A stretch of DNA of 64,000 bases from contig NZ_JAPDVG010000001.1 of assembly GCF_026015625.1 (NCBI RefSeq), forward strand, positions 1,302,001-1,366,000, given 5' to 3'. The position numbers and the translations under genes were made by a program. Position 1 is the stretch's first letter; the number at the start of each line of letters is the position of its first letter. Source of the DNA: Segatella copri. GTDB lineage: Bacteria; Bacteroidota; Bacteroidia; Bacteroidales; Bacteroidaceae. The notes below the pieces were generated by a model, which ran no database searches, was not told the origin of the DNA, and saw only the letters and a list, made by a program, of their open reading frames with translations. This document shows positions 26,735-35,779 of the stretch, piece after piece.

Positions 26735-27157
26735 ATGAAAAAGTATATTTTCACCATTGCATTTGCCCTGCTGGGCATAACCAGCAGTATGGCATCCAAG
26801 GCAGATACCCTGCGTATCTACAGCATCGACGGCGAGCGCATTCCGAACTTCACCGGCAAGGAACTCATCGGTAAAACCATCAAGAATTACCAGGTAAACA
26901 CCAACGTCCTGCCGGCACCCAAAAGAGATGTGATAGAGATTCATATCATCACCACTACCACACCTCCTGCCGCCAAGCCAGCCCCTCACTATCTGATCAA
27001 GGGCAGAGAGCAGGAGCTGACTAAAGAGGAATTCTACAAGATTTCTCCCAGCAAAATCAAAGCCATCGAGGTCTTGAAAGAGGGCACCAAAGCCATTCAG
27101 GAAAGAGGTCTGAAAGAGGATGGCAGAAGCTACATCATCGTTACTCTGGAGAAATAA
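26735..27157 (+). CDS. Small secreted protein with TonB-plug-like C-terminus
   Basis: The protein has 140 residues with a signal peptide (MKKYIFTIAFALLGITSSMA). The C-terminus, ISPSKIKAIEVLKEGTKAIQ..GRSYIIVTLEK, resembles the plug-domain motif (..IESIEVLKDA..GVIIVTT) of TonB-dependent receptors, here without any barrel. It could be a decoy or a signalling module for the upstream sigma/anti-sigma pair. The last 17 bp overlap the convergent response-regulator gene. Confidence 0.65.
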   Translation: MKKYIFTIAFALLGITSSMASKADTLRIYSIDGERIPNFTGKELIGKTIKNYQVNTNVLPAPKRDVIEIHIITTTTPPAAKPAPHYLIKGREQELTKEEFYKISPSKIKAIEVLKEGTKAIQERGLKEDGRSYIIVTLEK

Positions 27158-27827
27158 CAGATAAGACGTATCCCTTTTTCTTCAGCGACTCAATCTTAAC
27201 GGTCGCATCATGCTGAAGAGCATGGCGAAGATACGTCATCTGCACATTCACAGCCAGGGAGTTGGCATAGCTCACGGTACCCCACACCGCCTCCTGTATC
27301 ATCTCCTTGCTTACTACATTGCCGATATTCTTCGCCAGCAGACGGAGGATGTCGGCTTGTCGGCTGGTAATGAGCACACGAGAGGAACGGGTACGAAGCT
27401 CATTGTTATTATAGCAGAAGGTGGTTTCACCGAAATGATACACCTCCTCTTCTATCGTCTCACTCTCATTCATAGAGAACCGCTCCTCTATTCTTGCCAG
27501 CAACTCTTCCGGATAGAAGGGTTTGGCAAGATAATCGTTTGCCTTCAGGGAGAAACCTTTCAGTCGATCGTTCTTCTCCGTACGGTCGGTGAGAAAGAAG
27601 ATAAGCACCTTCGGGTCGATGGCTCTGATGCGTTCTGCCACCTCATAGCCATCCATCTCCGGCATATTGATGTCGAGCAATACCAGGTCGGGCTTCACTT
27701 CCGGGAACTGCTCCCATGCCTTCTTGCCATTGCCGGCATAAGTCACATCGTAGCCATGCTGCTGCAGGAAACTCTTCAGCAACATGGAATACTTCAAGTC
27801 ATCGTCTGCAAATAATATCTTGATCAT
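27141..27827 (-). CDS. OmpR-family response regulator
   Basis: The protein has 228 residues. The receiver domain has the acidic pocket (ADDD, residues 7-10), phospho-acceptor Asp52 in LLDINMPEMDG, and the KPF lysine. The C-terminal winged helix (ITSRQADILRLLAKN..VNVQMTYLRHAL..KGYVLSV) is of OmpR/PhoB type. With the histidine kinase directly upstream (27862-29280, 34 bp apart) it forms a two-component system. It probably controls the divergent outer-membrane barrel at 29443-31659, as adjacent pairs usually do. Confidence 0.92.
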   Translation of the reverse strand: MIKILFADDDLKYSMLLKSFLQQHGYDVTYAGNGKKAWEQFPEVKPDLVLLDINMPEMDGYEVAERIRAIDPKVLIFFLTDRTEKNDRLKGFSLKANDYLAKPFYPEELLARIEERFSMNESETIEEEVYHFGETTFCYNNNELRTRSSRVLITSRQADILRLLAKNIGNVVSKEMIQEAVWGTVSYANSLAVNVQMTYLRHALQHDATVKIESLKKKGYVLSVISPE

Positions 27828-27861
27828 TTTTTCTATTGTTTATAGCGTTAAACCGGATGCA

Positions 27862-29280
27862 TCAGGAATGCTGCGGGATGACGATTGAAATTCTGGTTCC
27901 CTTGCCCACTTCGCTCTGCATCATTTTTCTGCCCCCATGGGCCTTCACAATCATATCCACAAAACTCAAGCCCAAGCCGATGCCCGGCTGCATCATATCC
28001 GGGTAAGCATTGCTGCGATAGAACTTCGTCCAGACTCTCTGCTGCTCGTCGGGCGAAATTCCGATACCATTATCTGATACAGAAATCATGACTTCCTCCT
28101 TCTCGGTATCTCGGCAGGCAACATGGATATTGACAATGTCGCCGGAATACTTCACCGAGTTCTCCATCAGGTTGCTGACCACATTCAGAAGCTGGTCTCT
28201 ATCTCCCATCAGCCGGTCGGAAGTGCGTTGGTAATCGAGCGAAACATTCACCTCCTTCTGTCTGTTCTTTCGATACATAGCCACCAGATTCAGCAAAGCG
28301 GCATGGATATCGAAAGAAGTTATCTGGAGCGGGATATGTTCCTCTGCCCTGATTACTTCACGAAGTTTGGCGAGATAGGCGGTCAGGTTATCGCTCTCCT
28401 CTCTTACGGTCTCCATGATGAGGGCATTCTCATCCTTCTCATCTGTCTTTTGAGCAGAGAATACAGATACACACATCTTCAGCGTCTGCACGGGGCGCTT
28501 CAACTCGTGAATCATCGTATGCACAAAGTCGCTTCGCATCTTATCCACCTTCTTCTGCAGGAGCATCACCTTGATGAGATAAGCTATGCTCAGGAGAAGC
28601 ATGATGGTAACCAACAGACTTCCTATCATCTGCCACATCATTCCCTTCAGGATGGGCAGCATCAGCACCTGCATCCTCATCTGCATCGACTGATACTGGA
28701 TAGGATTGAAAGGCACTTCTACCAGCATTTCGTGATGAAACAAGGTAGGAGGCTCTACGATTCTTGTCTGCCACAGACGATGCTTTCCCGTCTTCATCTC
28801 TGCCCCGATGAAATCATTGCCCAGTTTCCTACTGATGAAACGGTCAAAATGCGCCTTGTCAAAGTGGGTAAGCTGGTAAGTGATGTAAGTATTCAGGCAA
28901 TCAAAAGAATTGTTGGAATCCGTCTCACGCAAATCGAAAGTATCTCTCTTCTCCATCACGTTACCGAATCCCGGCTTGCGATACACCACTCCACCAATGA
29001 TTGTATCCGTATCCAGCGGAGAGCAAACCGTAGTACAGGGACCCTTGAAGTCTGAAAAATATGCCGAGACGACATAACCGATATGTGATTTTTCTTTTAC
29101 CGCCGCTCCGATATTTGTCAGATAGGCAATAATCGCCTGTTCCGCCTTTTCGGCGTTTTTCTTCCCCATCTCTCCCATCGAATAGGTCACGCTATTGTAG
29201 AGCCAATAGGTCTGCAAGCCTATCAGCAGGAAAGAGGAAAGGATGGCGAGCAGCCAGACTTGTTTGATTCTTCTATTCAT
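27862..29280 (-). CDS. Membrane sensor histidine kinase
   Basis: From ATG 29280 the protein has 472 residues. TM1 is at about 8-26, a periplasmic sensor domain runs from about 30 to 210, and TM2 is at about 214-238. The DHp helix carries His258 in MIHELKRPVQTLK, and the HATPase domain shows N-box NLMENSVKYS, DNGIGI and GIGLGLSFV. The periplasmic domain has paired cysteines near residue 80 (PCTTVC). The longer frame (to 29346) overlaps the promoter and is rejected. It is the partner of the 27141-27827 regulator. Confidence 0.93.
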   Translation of the reverse strand: MNRRIKQVWLLAILSSFLLIGLQTYWLYNSVTYSMGEMGKKNAEKAEQAIIAYLTNIGAAVKEKSHIGYVVSAYFSDFKGPCTTVCSPLDTDTIIGGVVYRKPGFGNVMEKRDTFDLRETDSNNSFDCLNTYITYQLTHFDKAHFDRFISRKLGNDFIGAEMKTGKHRLWQTRIVEPPTLFHHEMLVEVPFNPIQYQSMQMRMQVLMLPILKGMMWQMIGSLLVTIMLLLSIAYLIKVMLLQKKVDKMRSDFVHTMIHELKRPVQTLKMCVSVFSAQKTDEKDENALIMETVREESDNLTAYLAKLREVIRAEEHIPLQITSFDIHAALLNLVAMYRKNRQKEVNVSLDYQRTSDRLMGDRDQLLNVVSNLMENSVKYSGDIVNIHVACRDTEKEEVMISVSDNGIGISPDEQQRVWTKFYRSNAYPDMMQPGIGLGLSFVDMIVKAHGGRKMMQSEVGKGTRISIVIPQHS

Positions 29281-29302
29281 ATCATTTTTTCTTTTTTCGA
29301 TG

Positions 29303-29310
29303 CAAAGGTA
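29303..29310 (-). promoter_or_regulatory. -7 promoter box of the two-component operon
   Basis: The minus strand reads TACCTTTG 22 nt upstream of the kinase ATG, in the divergent region shared with the barrel gene. Confidence 0.6.
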
Positions 29311-29442
29311 CGAAGATTTCACTATATATAATAAGGTGAAGTCCAATTATTTTGCCAGCGTAATGTTTCAGTAATGATTATTTGCGATTTTAAGCCCGAA
29401 AAGCTGTTCCTTTGCAGACGAAAACAAAAAGCAAGGAAGAAA

Positions 29443-31659
29443 ATGAAGAAAGAAACAGTTATATGTGCGATGCTAGCCACCGCCACCTGTGCAACAGCAC
29501 AAAACGGGAAATTCCCGACATCCGGAGTTTCCGCGGACTCGGTACAGACTGAAAAAGATTCGATCAAAGCTAACCAAGAAGCTGAGATCAAAGCAGACAA
29601 GGAAGCCGAGATTCAAGCCGTAACCGTAACAGGTCATCGCCCGATGTACAAGATGAGAAACGATGCCTTGGTTACCCGTGTCCGTAATACTCCTTTAGCA
29701 AAGGAGCCAACGCTGGATGATGTATTGAAGCACATACCCGGCATGAAACAAACCGCCGATGGAACTCTGGAAGTAAACGGACTGGGAGCACCCATCATCT
29801 ATCTCAACGACAAGAAGGCGACTTCTGCCGAACTCTCTCATCTCGATGTGAAGCTGATAGATGAAATAGAACTCATTACCACTCCTGGTGCAAAATTTGA
29901 TGCAACGACGGGAGCCGTACTGAGAATCCTGACGAGAAGAACAGACGAGGGTATATTCGGCAAGATGCAGGTGTATGATAAGTTGAGCGAGGTGAACACC
30001 AACCACGAGGAATTGACTCTGGGTTGGGTAACGAAGAAGATTTCGCTCACAGGATTTTACGGCTACACAGACAACCGATACAATGTGCATCAGCCACAGG
30101 AAGCGCTCGTAAGAGCCAAAGATGGCGAATATCTCTTCGGAACCGACCGCCATGGCAAGAACAAGGCAAATTATAACGCTACAGAACTCAACTTCGACTG
30201 GTTGCTCAGCAAGCAACACGAAGTGGGAATACAATGGGAAGGGCTTTGGCTGAATGGCGGCAGAAGCGAGAAACAGCAGCAGTACTATCGCTATCCTAAC
30301 CCAGCAGGAGAAGATACAAATAGAGAGATGAAGCTTTCTGATGCGGATGGCGAGATGAAGTATTTTGATGCGGAGAGCCAGCAATGGGGACACCAGCGCA
30401 GTCACCACTTCAACCTCTTCCATCTGGCTAAATGGTCGAAGCATTTCTCATCACAGATTTATCTGGACTATGCAAGGAACAAGAATTCTGACAGCCAGCC
30501 TATCACGGAGAAAGAAGGTAGCGAGATGCAGGAAACCCTCAACCGTTCCAATTCCAACTACGATATCTATAGTGGAAGATTCGAAGTCAAGCAACTCATC
30601 TCTGACAAACATTCCATCAACTTCGGTGGCGAATGGAGCCTGATGGAAGGCAAGGGAAAAACCGAAAGTTCTGCCGATATGCTTGGAACTACGGAATACA
30701 AAAACCACGATACCAAGACGGCAGCTTACCTGCAATATCAGGGTGAAGCTGGCAGATGGAGCTGGTGGGCAGGCATCCGATACGAGCATCTCACCTCCCG
30801 ATACACCAATCTGTCGGAGAAATCTCCCGACAATATGGAGCGTCATTACGACCAATGGTTTCCATCGTTCGGTATCACTATCAAAGAACCATCATGGCAT
30901 CACTCGCTCAGCTTCCGCACTACCACCGCCCGACCTTCTTTCAGTCAGCTCAGTGGGAACATCTACTATACCTCGCGCTTTCAGTATCAGATCAGCAATC
31001 CGAAGCTACAGCCTGTCAACACCTATCGTCTGACCTACTCGGTGCAGTGGAAAGATTTCATGGGAATGCTGAGATACACCCGTACCGACCACTCCATCAT
31101 GTACATTCATGAAGTGCCGGAAGACAAGCCCGTAAGATACGTGAGTACATTCATGAACTTCAACAAGATTCAGAAATACATGGCATATCTCAACTGGGGT
31201 CACGTCTTCGGCTGCTGGCGCCCAAATGTAAATGCAAGCATCACTTACCAGCGCTTCTCCGTAAATGATCATGGAGAGCTAATCAGCTATAACGGAGCAA
31301 CTTGGAATGCATCGTTTGACAATTACTTCACGCTACCAAACGACTATCAGCTGTCGCTCTCCTACAGTTTTGACAACGGAGGACAAGTGGGCAAAATGAA
31401 GTTCAGCCCCACTCAGAACTGGAGTCTTGGTGCCAACAAATCGTGGATGGACGGCAGATTACAGGTTGCCTTCAGTGCCAACGACCTCTTCCATCAGCAG
31501 CTCTTCAAGGAGCGAACCCACGAGCATGCCGTTGACTTCTCCCAGACTGAGGATTACAAGCTATGGAGCTACAAGTTGACCGTAACCTGGAAATTCAACA
31601 AGCGCAAGGGAAGATACAACGGCATGAACAGTGCGGAAGATGAATTGAACCGACTATAG
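29443..31659 (+). CDS. TonB-dependent-receptor-like outer-membrane barrel (OMP_b-brl_3 type)
   Basis: The protein has 738 residues from the ATG at 29443. A signal peptide is followed by a Lys/Glu/Ala-rich linker, then a plug domain (EPTLDDVLKHIPGMKQTADGTLEVNG..IEL ITTPG AKFD) and a long beta-barrel. It ends in a short polar tail after the last strand (..KFNKRKGRYNGMNSAEDELNRL) similar to the tails of three other barrels here. No N-terminal carboxypeptidase-like domain is present. It lies divergent from the two-component pair; the likely signal or substrate is unknown. The 23-codon upstream extension would be translated through the promoter. Confidence 0.85.
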   Translation: MKKETVICAMLATATCATAQNGKFPTSGVSADSVQTEKDSIKANQEAEIKADKEAEIQAVTVTGHRPMYKMRNDALVTRVRNTPLAKEPTLDDVLKHIPGMKQTADGTLEVNGLGAPIIYLNDKKATSAELSHLDVKLIDEIELITTPGAKFDATTGAVLRILTRRTDEGIFGKMQVYDKLSEVNTNHEELTLGWVTKKISLTGFYGYTDNRYNVHQPQEALVRAKDGEYLFGTDRHGKNKANYNATELNFDWLLSKQHEVGIQWEGLWLNGGRSEKQQQYYRYPNPAGEDTNREMKLSDADGEMKYFDAESQQWGHQRSHHFNLFHLAKWSKHFSSQIYLDYARNKNSDSQPITEKEGSEMQETLNRSNSNYDIYSGRFEVKQLISDKHSINFGGEWSLMEGKGKTESSADMLGTTEYKNHDTKTAAYLQYQGEAGRWSWWAGIRYEHLTSRYTNLSEKSPDNMERHYDQWFPSFGITIKEPSWHHSLSFRTTTARPSFSQLSGNIYYTSRFQYQISNPKLQPVNTYRLTYSVQWKDFMGMLRYTRTDHSIMYIHEVPEDKPVRYVSTFMNFNKIQKYMAYLNWGHVFGCWRPNVNASITYQRFSVNDHGELISYNGATWNASFDNYFTLPNDYQLSLSYSFDNGGQVGKMKFSPTQNWSLGANKSWMDGRLQVAFSANDLFHQQLFKERTHEHAVDFSQTEDYKLWSYKLTVTWKFNKRKGRYNGMNSAEDELNRL

Positions 31660-31710
31660 CCGGACAAGACTCTCTTATCTTAATGATCTTTATAATTTCA
31701 AGTATCCGGG

Positions 31711-32109
31711 TTATCCCACTCCCAGCAGTTCTACTTCGAATATCAGGGTAGAACCGCCTGGGATGCCCGGCTGCGAGAACTTGCCGTAGCCCATCTCGGC
31801 TGGGATGTAAAGTTCCCACTGGTCGCCCACGTGCATCTGCTGCATAGCCACAATCCAGCCGTCAATCAGGTCGCTCAATCGCATAGCGAACGGCGTACCG
31901 CCACGGCTGGAATCAAACTTCTTGCCGTTGATGGTCCAACCGGTATAATGAGCCGTCACGATGCTGCGTCGGCTAGGCTGTGCTCCCTTCGGGTCGCCCT
32001 GCTTCAACACCTTATAATATATACCACGAGGCAGCGCCATAACGCCCTCCTCCTTTGCCTTTTCCTCCAGCCAACGCTTGTTGGCCTCAACATATTCTCT
32101 TTTTGCCAT
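31711..32109 (-). CDS. FKBP-type peptidyl-prolyl isomerase (cytoplasmic)
   Basis: The product has 132 residues and no signal peptide. A helical lead-in ([20 protein letters not shown]) is followed by a complete FKBP domain: [45 protein letters not shown] and [14 protein letters not shown]. These are the conserved active-site residues. Most Bacteroidales FKBPs of this shape are exported with a lipobox; this one lacks it, so it should act in the cytoplasm on nascent or stressed proteins. Confidence 0.9.
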   Translation of the reverse strand: MAKREYVEANKRWLEEKAKEEGVMALPRGIYYKVLKQGDPKGAQPSRRSIVTAHYTGWTINGKKFDSSRGGTPFAMRLSDLIDGWIVAMQQMHVGDQWELYIPAEMGYGKFSQPGIPGGSTLIFEVELLGVG

Positions 32110-32219
32110 AAATCTATTTGGATTCTTGATATACTATGATTTTTGCGCAAAGTTACAAAAATCTATCGTATCTGCAAAAGAAAAAGGAGAACTTTTCTTC
32201 TTTTATCAAAGAAAAGCAG

Positions 32220-32227
32220 TACCTTTG
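32220..32227 (+). promoter_or_regulatory. -7 promoter box of the collapsed oxidoreductase gene
   Basis: TACCTTTG, 25 nt before the ATG of the pseudogene at 32253; the promoter has outlived its gene. Confidence 0.55.
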
Positions 32228-32252
32228 CACCCTAATCAACCCAAAATACGAT

Positions 32253-32404
32253 ATGCCACAATCACTACATATTGCAATTATTGGTGGGGGTGCCGCAGGA
32301 TTCTTTGCGGCGAAGTGCTCGACATCGATGCCATCACCGGCGGTTTCAATCTGCAGGCCGCCTGGACCACGGGGTATGTGGTGGGACAACATATAGGAGA
32401 ATAG
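32253..32404 (+). pseudogene. NAD(P)/FAD-dependent oxidoreductase (HI0933/BaiN-like), internal deletion
   Basis: The ATG opens [21 protein letters not shown], an unmistakable FAD-binding Rossmann start. It then shifts into a second frame reading [31 protein letters not shown] and TAG, the conserved C-terminus of the same roughly 400-residue family. Everything between is missing. At the join, N-terminal TTTGCGGCGAAG and the C-terminal codons for (C)GE overlap, so the deletion used a short direct repeat and left the parts out of frame. It should be inactive. Confidence 0.85.
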
Positions 32405-32405
32405 C

Positions 32406-33443
32406 CTATTCTTCTTTAGAAACAAAATCTTTCACGATGCGGGTGTATTCCTCATGATGGTCGCGATACGCCATGGCATGAACGGAGCCCTTGGCGATGA
32501 AGATGGCTTTTCTGCCCTTCGTCTTTGCCTCGTAAAGCGGATGAAGCATAGCGTAGGGCACGAAGGCATCCTTGTCGCCATGGATAAAGAGCATCGGTTT
32601 GGTGCTCTTGCGAACCTGCTCTATCTGCTGAGCCTCGGCAAACGACCAGCCGTAACGATACCGGCAAAGGGCGGAAGTGGTATTCATCAGCGGGAAGGCA
32701 GGCAAGCCAAACTGGTCTTTGAGCTGAGCAGCAAACTCATCCCATACGCTGGTATAGCCGCAGTCCTCCACAAAGCACTTCACGTAATCGGGAGTCTTCT
32801 CTCCCGATACTGCCATCGTGGTTGCCGCACCCATCGAAATACCGTGAATCACCTGACGGGTATTCTTCACTCTTCGTTCTTCACTCTTCACTTTTCCTCC
32901 TTCACCCTTCACTCCTCGTCCTTCACTCTTCACTTTAAAAATCTCATTGGCTACTTCCGACCATCTGATGACATCCCATCTATCCTTCCATCCCATCTGG
33001 ATATGGTCGCCCTCACTCTCTCCATGTCCATACAAATCTGGCAGGAGCACATTATACCCCATATCGTGATTATAGAGATAGGCGATGTGCAGCATTCCCT
33101 CGGAGCGCACCTGATAGCCATGCACCACCACGGCAGTCTTTTCCGTAGTCTTCGGTGCATAGAGATAGATGGCATGGGCCTTGTAGCCCGACGGCATCAC
33201 GACAAAGGTATCCTTCACGCAATGGTGCTGATACACGGAGTCCATCCAGCCAATCATCCAGGGACACTCGTTCTTCATTCTGTTCTTCCAATGCTCAGCC
33301 GTCATTCTCTCCTCCTTCGGATAGTTGAGCGAATAATTGAGCATATAGTTGCTGGCACCATACAAGCCCAGCACCACAAGCACCACCAAGCCCAGAGCCG
33401 AAGCGATGCCTATCTTTCTCATCCTTTTCTGTTTCATCTTCAT
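32406..33443 (-). CDS. Alpha/beta hydrolase, membrane-anchored, with inserted KSEE-type repeat
   Basis: The protein has 345 residues. An N-terminal signal anchor (IGIASALGLVVLVVLGLYG) is followed by an alpha/beta-hydrolase fold: VVVHGYQVRS (oxyanion), LLPDLYGHGESEG, nucleophile elbow HGISMGA, then Asp in FIHGDKDAFVP and a late His in GSVHAMAY. It is probably a periplasmic esterase or peptidase-like enzyme of the YqkD/BEM46 type. Between the lid and nucleophile is an insertion of KVKSEGRGVKGEGG and KVKSEERRVKN, in frame and made of short CTTCAC repeats, in a surface loop. Confidence 0.85.
   Translation of the reverse strand: MKMKQKRMRKIGIASALGLVVLVVLGLYGASNYMLNYSLNYPKEERMTAEHWKNRMKNECPWMIGWMDSVYQHHCVKDTFVVMPSGYKAHAIYLYAPKTTEKTAVVVHGYQVRSEGMLHIAYLYNHDMGYNVLLPDLYGHGESEGDHIQMGWKDRWDVIRWSEVANEIFKVKSEGRGVKGEGGKVKSEERRVKNTRQVIHGISMGAATTMAVSGEKTPDYVKCFVEDCGYTSVWDEFAAQLKDQFGLPAFPLMNTTSALCRYRYGWSFAEAQQIEQVRKSTKPMLFIHGDKDAFVPYAMLHPLYEAKTKGRKAIFIAKGSVHAMAYRDHHEEYTRIVKDFVSKEE
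32864..32936. repeat. CTTCACTCTTCAC repeat inside the hydrolase gene
   Basis: Reiterated TTCACTCTTC / CCTTCACCCTTCAC units, the same words as the dispersed repeats at 6009, 14540 and 16502. Here they are translated (VKSEERRVK). The reading frame survives because the insert has a length divisible by three. Confidence 0.7.
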
Positions 33444-33628
33444 TCTTTTTGCTATTAAAAATATCTATTATAGAGTTTCCGCTGCAAAATTAAGGAAAAA
33501 GATGGAAATGGCAAAGAAACGGAGGAAAAAATCCAGTTAAATTGAAGCATAAAGCTGCATTTATATGGGTATATGAACTACGACAAACTATCGATAAGCA
33601 TATCCCAGAATGGATAGAGTTTAAACAG

Positions 33629-35749
33629 TTACAATCTATCCATTTCCTTTTTCCCTGCCCCTTTACCTTTATATTTTGTTTTAACTGTATTAAACTTATA
33701 TCTTACGTTACATTCCACTGCCCTTACAGACGCAGCCTTTTCAATATAGACATCATTCATTCCGCTGAAAATGGTAAAAGTATTTTTGCGGGCAGTATTA
33801 AAGATGTCATTTGCAGACAACTTGACATTCCATTTTTTAGATAAGTCCTTAGCCAAAGAAAGATTTATCTGTCCAATACTCCCCATCTTAATATTCTCAC
33901 TATTTCCCTCACTACGCCAACTGTAATTTACTGTCGCCATATAGTTGTTATGGAATTTGAAAATATTATTGAACTTAACTACAACCAAAGGATTGTCCAC
34001 GTGCTTTATATTTCCTCTGTAATCAATCTTGTAAAATTGCGAGACAACACCACATGCCAATACGGGATAATAGCATTTCCAAAGGAATCCGGGCATAAAA
34101 GAAGCCATTATCTGTAAGTTAGACAGACTGTTTCTAGAATTTTCCTTTTTGAGCAAAGCTATAGTCTTCGCATCATCATAATATGTATATGATGTTATTA
34201 TTTGGTTTTGCACCTTTTTATAATTAGCAGTTAATGCCAGCCAGCGATACCTCAAATTCAAAGAGATGTTGTCGCTATAGGATGGTTGCAAATACGGATT
34301 TCCACTTTGATAGAGATATTTGTTAACATAGTGAACCGTGTTGCTCAACTGAGAGTACAATGGACGATAGCATTGCTTAGAATAGCTCAGCTGCACCATA
34401 GTTTTTCCAATGGGCAGAGACAATGAAGCAGTCGGGAAAAACTTATCATAAACATGTGACTGTTCGTGATTTTTTCTGCCACCTATAAAATATTCACTGT
34501 TCACATGCTCATACCTGCCACCGATACGGAATGTTACATTGCCTAGATGCTGCATAGTCTCAACGTAATATGCCATGTTAAGCTCCTGTATTTTATTGTT
34601 CTCGCCTGCCATAATGCTATTTTCACTTTCTGAATTTTCCTCACGGCTACTATTGGTGAAATCTACTCCAAAGCTAAAATTACCTTTAAGAAATGGGTGT
34701 GACGCATATAATTCCGTTGCCATTAACCTAGCATGCCCAACATCTTTTATTCCGAAATCCTGATTGATGCCAGTTTGCTCTATAACATTTTGATTTTCAC
34801 GTGTTTTTTTCCACATTAAATCAAAAGTCATTTCCAAATTCCATTTTCCCCAAACCCCATGGCAATATCCATCTAACAAATGTTCCAAATCTCTTAATTT
34901 GATATCCTTGTATGCAGAAGTTTCACTTTCAATTACATCATCAGAATATAATGATGACATAATGCTAGAATTGGTCTTTATTGGAGCATAAGACACTTGG
35001 TAAAATGCGCCAAATGAGAGTTTTGGAGATGAGGAAAAATCAAATCCCCATTTACCATCAATCAAGTTTGAGTGCTGTGTCGATTTCATAGTCGTATTCT
35101 GCTGATGATGTGACGAGAGCCATGAATTCTGAACATTTTTGCTAGAGTTCGTATCCTTGCCTTTCTCAAATCCCAACGTTCCAAAAACATCCAAATTGTC
35201 AATTCTATAGTTCAAGTCCAAATTGTCTTTGCCATACAGATAATTACGATAACCAATAGTAGCGATGTTATCAAAGGAGAAACCATCCCCAACCTTTTTA
35301 ATGGTTGTTATCTTTATGATGGAACCTACGGTTGAGGCATAACGTGAACTTGGATTCGTTATAACTGTTATCTTATCTATTTGGTTAGCCTTCAATTGCT
35401 CAACTTCTATATTATTGCGGACAATATGTCCATTGATATAGAAGACTGGTTTTCCCTTGCCAAAAACTTCAATGGAACCATTATTATTCAGTACACCAGG
35501 CAACATACCCATAACGTCTTTTGCAAAACCAAGTTTTTCCAAAACGGTACCTTTGACTTCTGTCACAAAGCCTTCGCTGTTCAACTTTGCCAAAGGGCGG
35601 GTTGCTCTAACAACAACCTCCCTTAATTGCAGAGTATCCTTTCCAAAATTTTGGTTAGCGATACCAGTCTGTGCCAAACAAATTTGAGCTAAAATCAAAT
35701 GAAATATAATACCAACAAATCTTTTTACCTTAAAATCTAACATTTTCAT
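33629..35749 (-). CDS. TonB-dependent outer-membrane barrel (OMP_b-brl_3 type)
   Basis: The protein has 706 residues. A signal peptide (FVGIIFHLILAQICLAQ) precedes the plug (QLREVVVRATRPLAKLNSEGFV, GVLNNNGSIEVFGKGKPVFYINGH, KITVITNPSSRYAST) and a beta-barrel. It has no carboxypeptidase-like or STN domain at the start. It ends ..NTVKTKYKGKGAGKKEMDRL, a tail shared with three other receptors here. It lies 30 bp downstream of 35780-37825 and is presumably co-transcribed with it. Codon use is more AT-rich than in most neighbours. The ligand is unknown. Confidence 0.8.
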   Translation of the reverse strand: MKMLDFKVKRFVGIIFHLILAQICLAQTGIANQNFGKDTLQLREVVVRATRPLAKLNSEGFVTEVKGTVLEKLGFAKDVMGMLPGVLNNNGSIEVFGKGKPVFYINGHIVRNNIEVEQLKANQIDKITVITNPSSRYASTVGSIIKITTIKKVGDGFSFDNIATIGYRNYLYGKDNLDLNYRIDNLDVFGTLGFEKGKDTNSSKNVQNSWLSSHHQQNTTMKSTQHSNLIDGKWGFDFSSSPKLSFGAFYQVSYAPIKTNSSIMSSLYSDDVIESETSAYKDIKLRDLEHLLDGYCHGVWGKWNLEMTFDLMWKKTRENQNVIEQTGINQDFGIKDVGHARLMATELYASHPFLKGNFSFGVDFTNSSREENSESENSIMAGENNKIQELNMAYYVETMQHLGNVTFRIGGRYEHVNSEYFIGGRKNHEQSHVYDKFFPTASLSLPIGKTMVQLSYSKQCYRPLYSQLSNTVHYVNKYLYQSGNPYLQPSYSDNISLNLRYRWLALTANYKKVQNQIITSYTYYDDAKTIALLKKENSRNSLSNLQIMASFMPGFLWKCYYPVLACGVVSQFYKIDYRGNIKHVDNPLVVVKFNNIFKFHNNYMATVNYSWRSEGNSENIKMGSIGQINLSLAKDLSKKWNVKLSANDIFNTARKNTFTIFSGMNDVYIEKAASVRAVECNVRYKFNTVKTKYKGKGAGKKEMDRL

Positions 35750-35779
35750 CCGTTCCTATATCTTTTGTTTTATAAAACT

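Noticed and set aside
28123..29055. 310-residue plus-strand frame
   Set aside because: It is antisense to the histidine kinase and lacks any recognisable feature.
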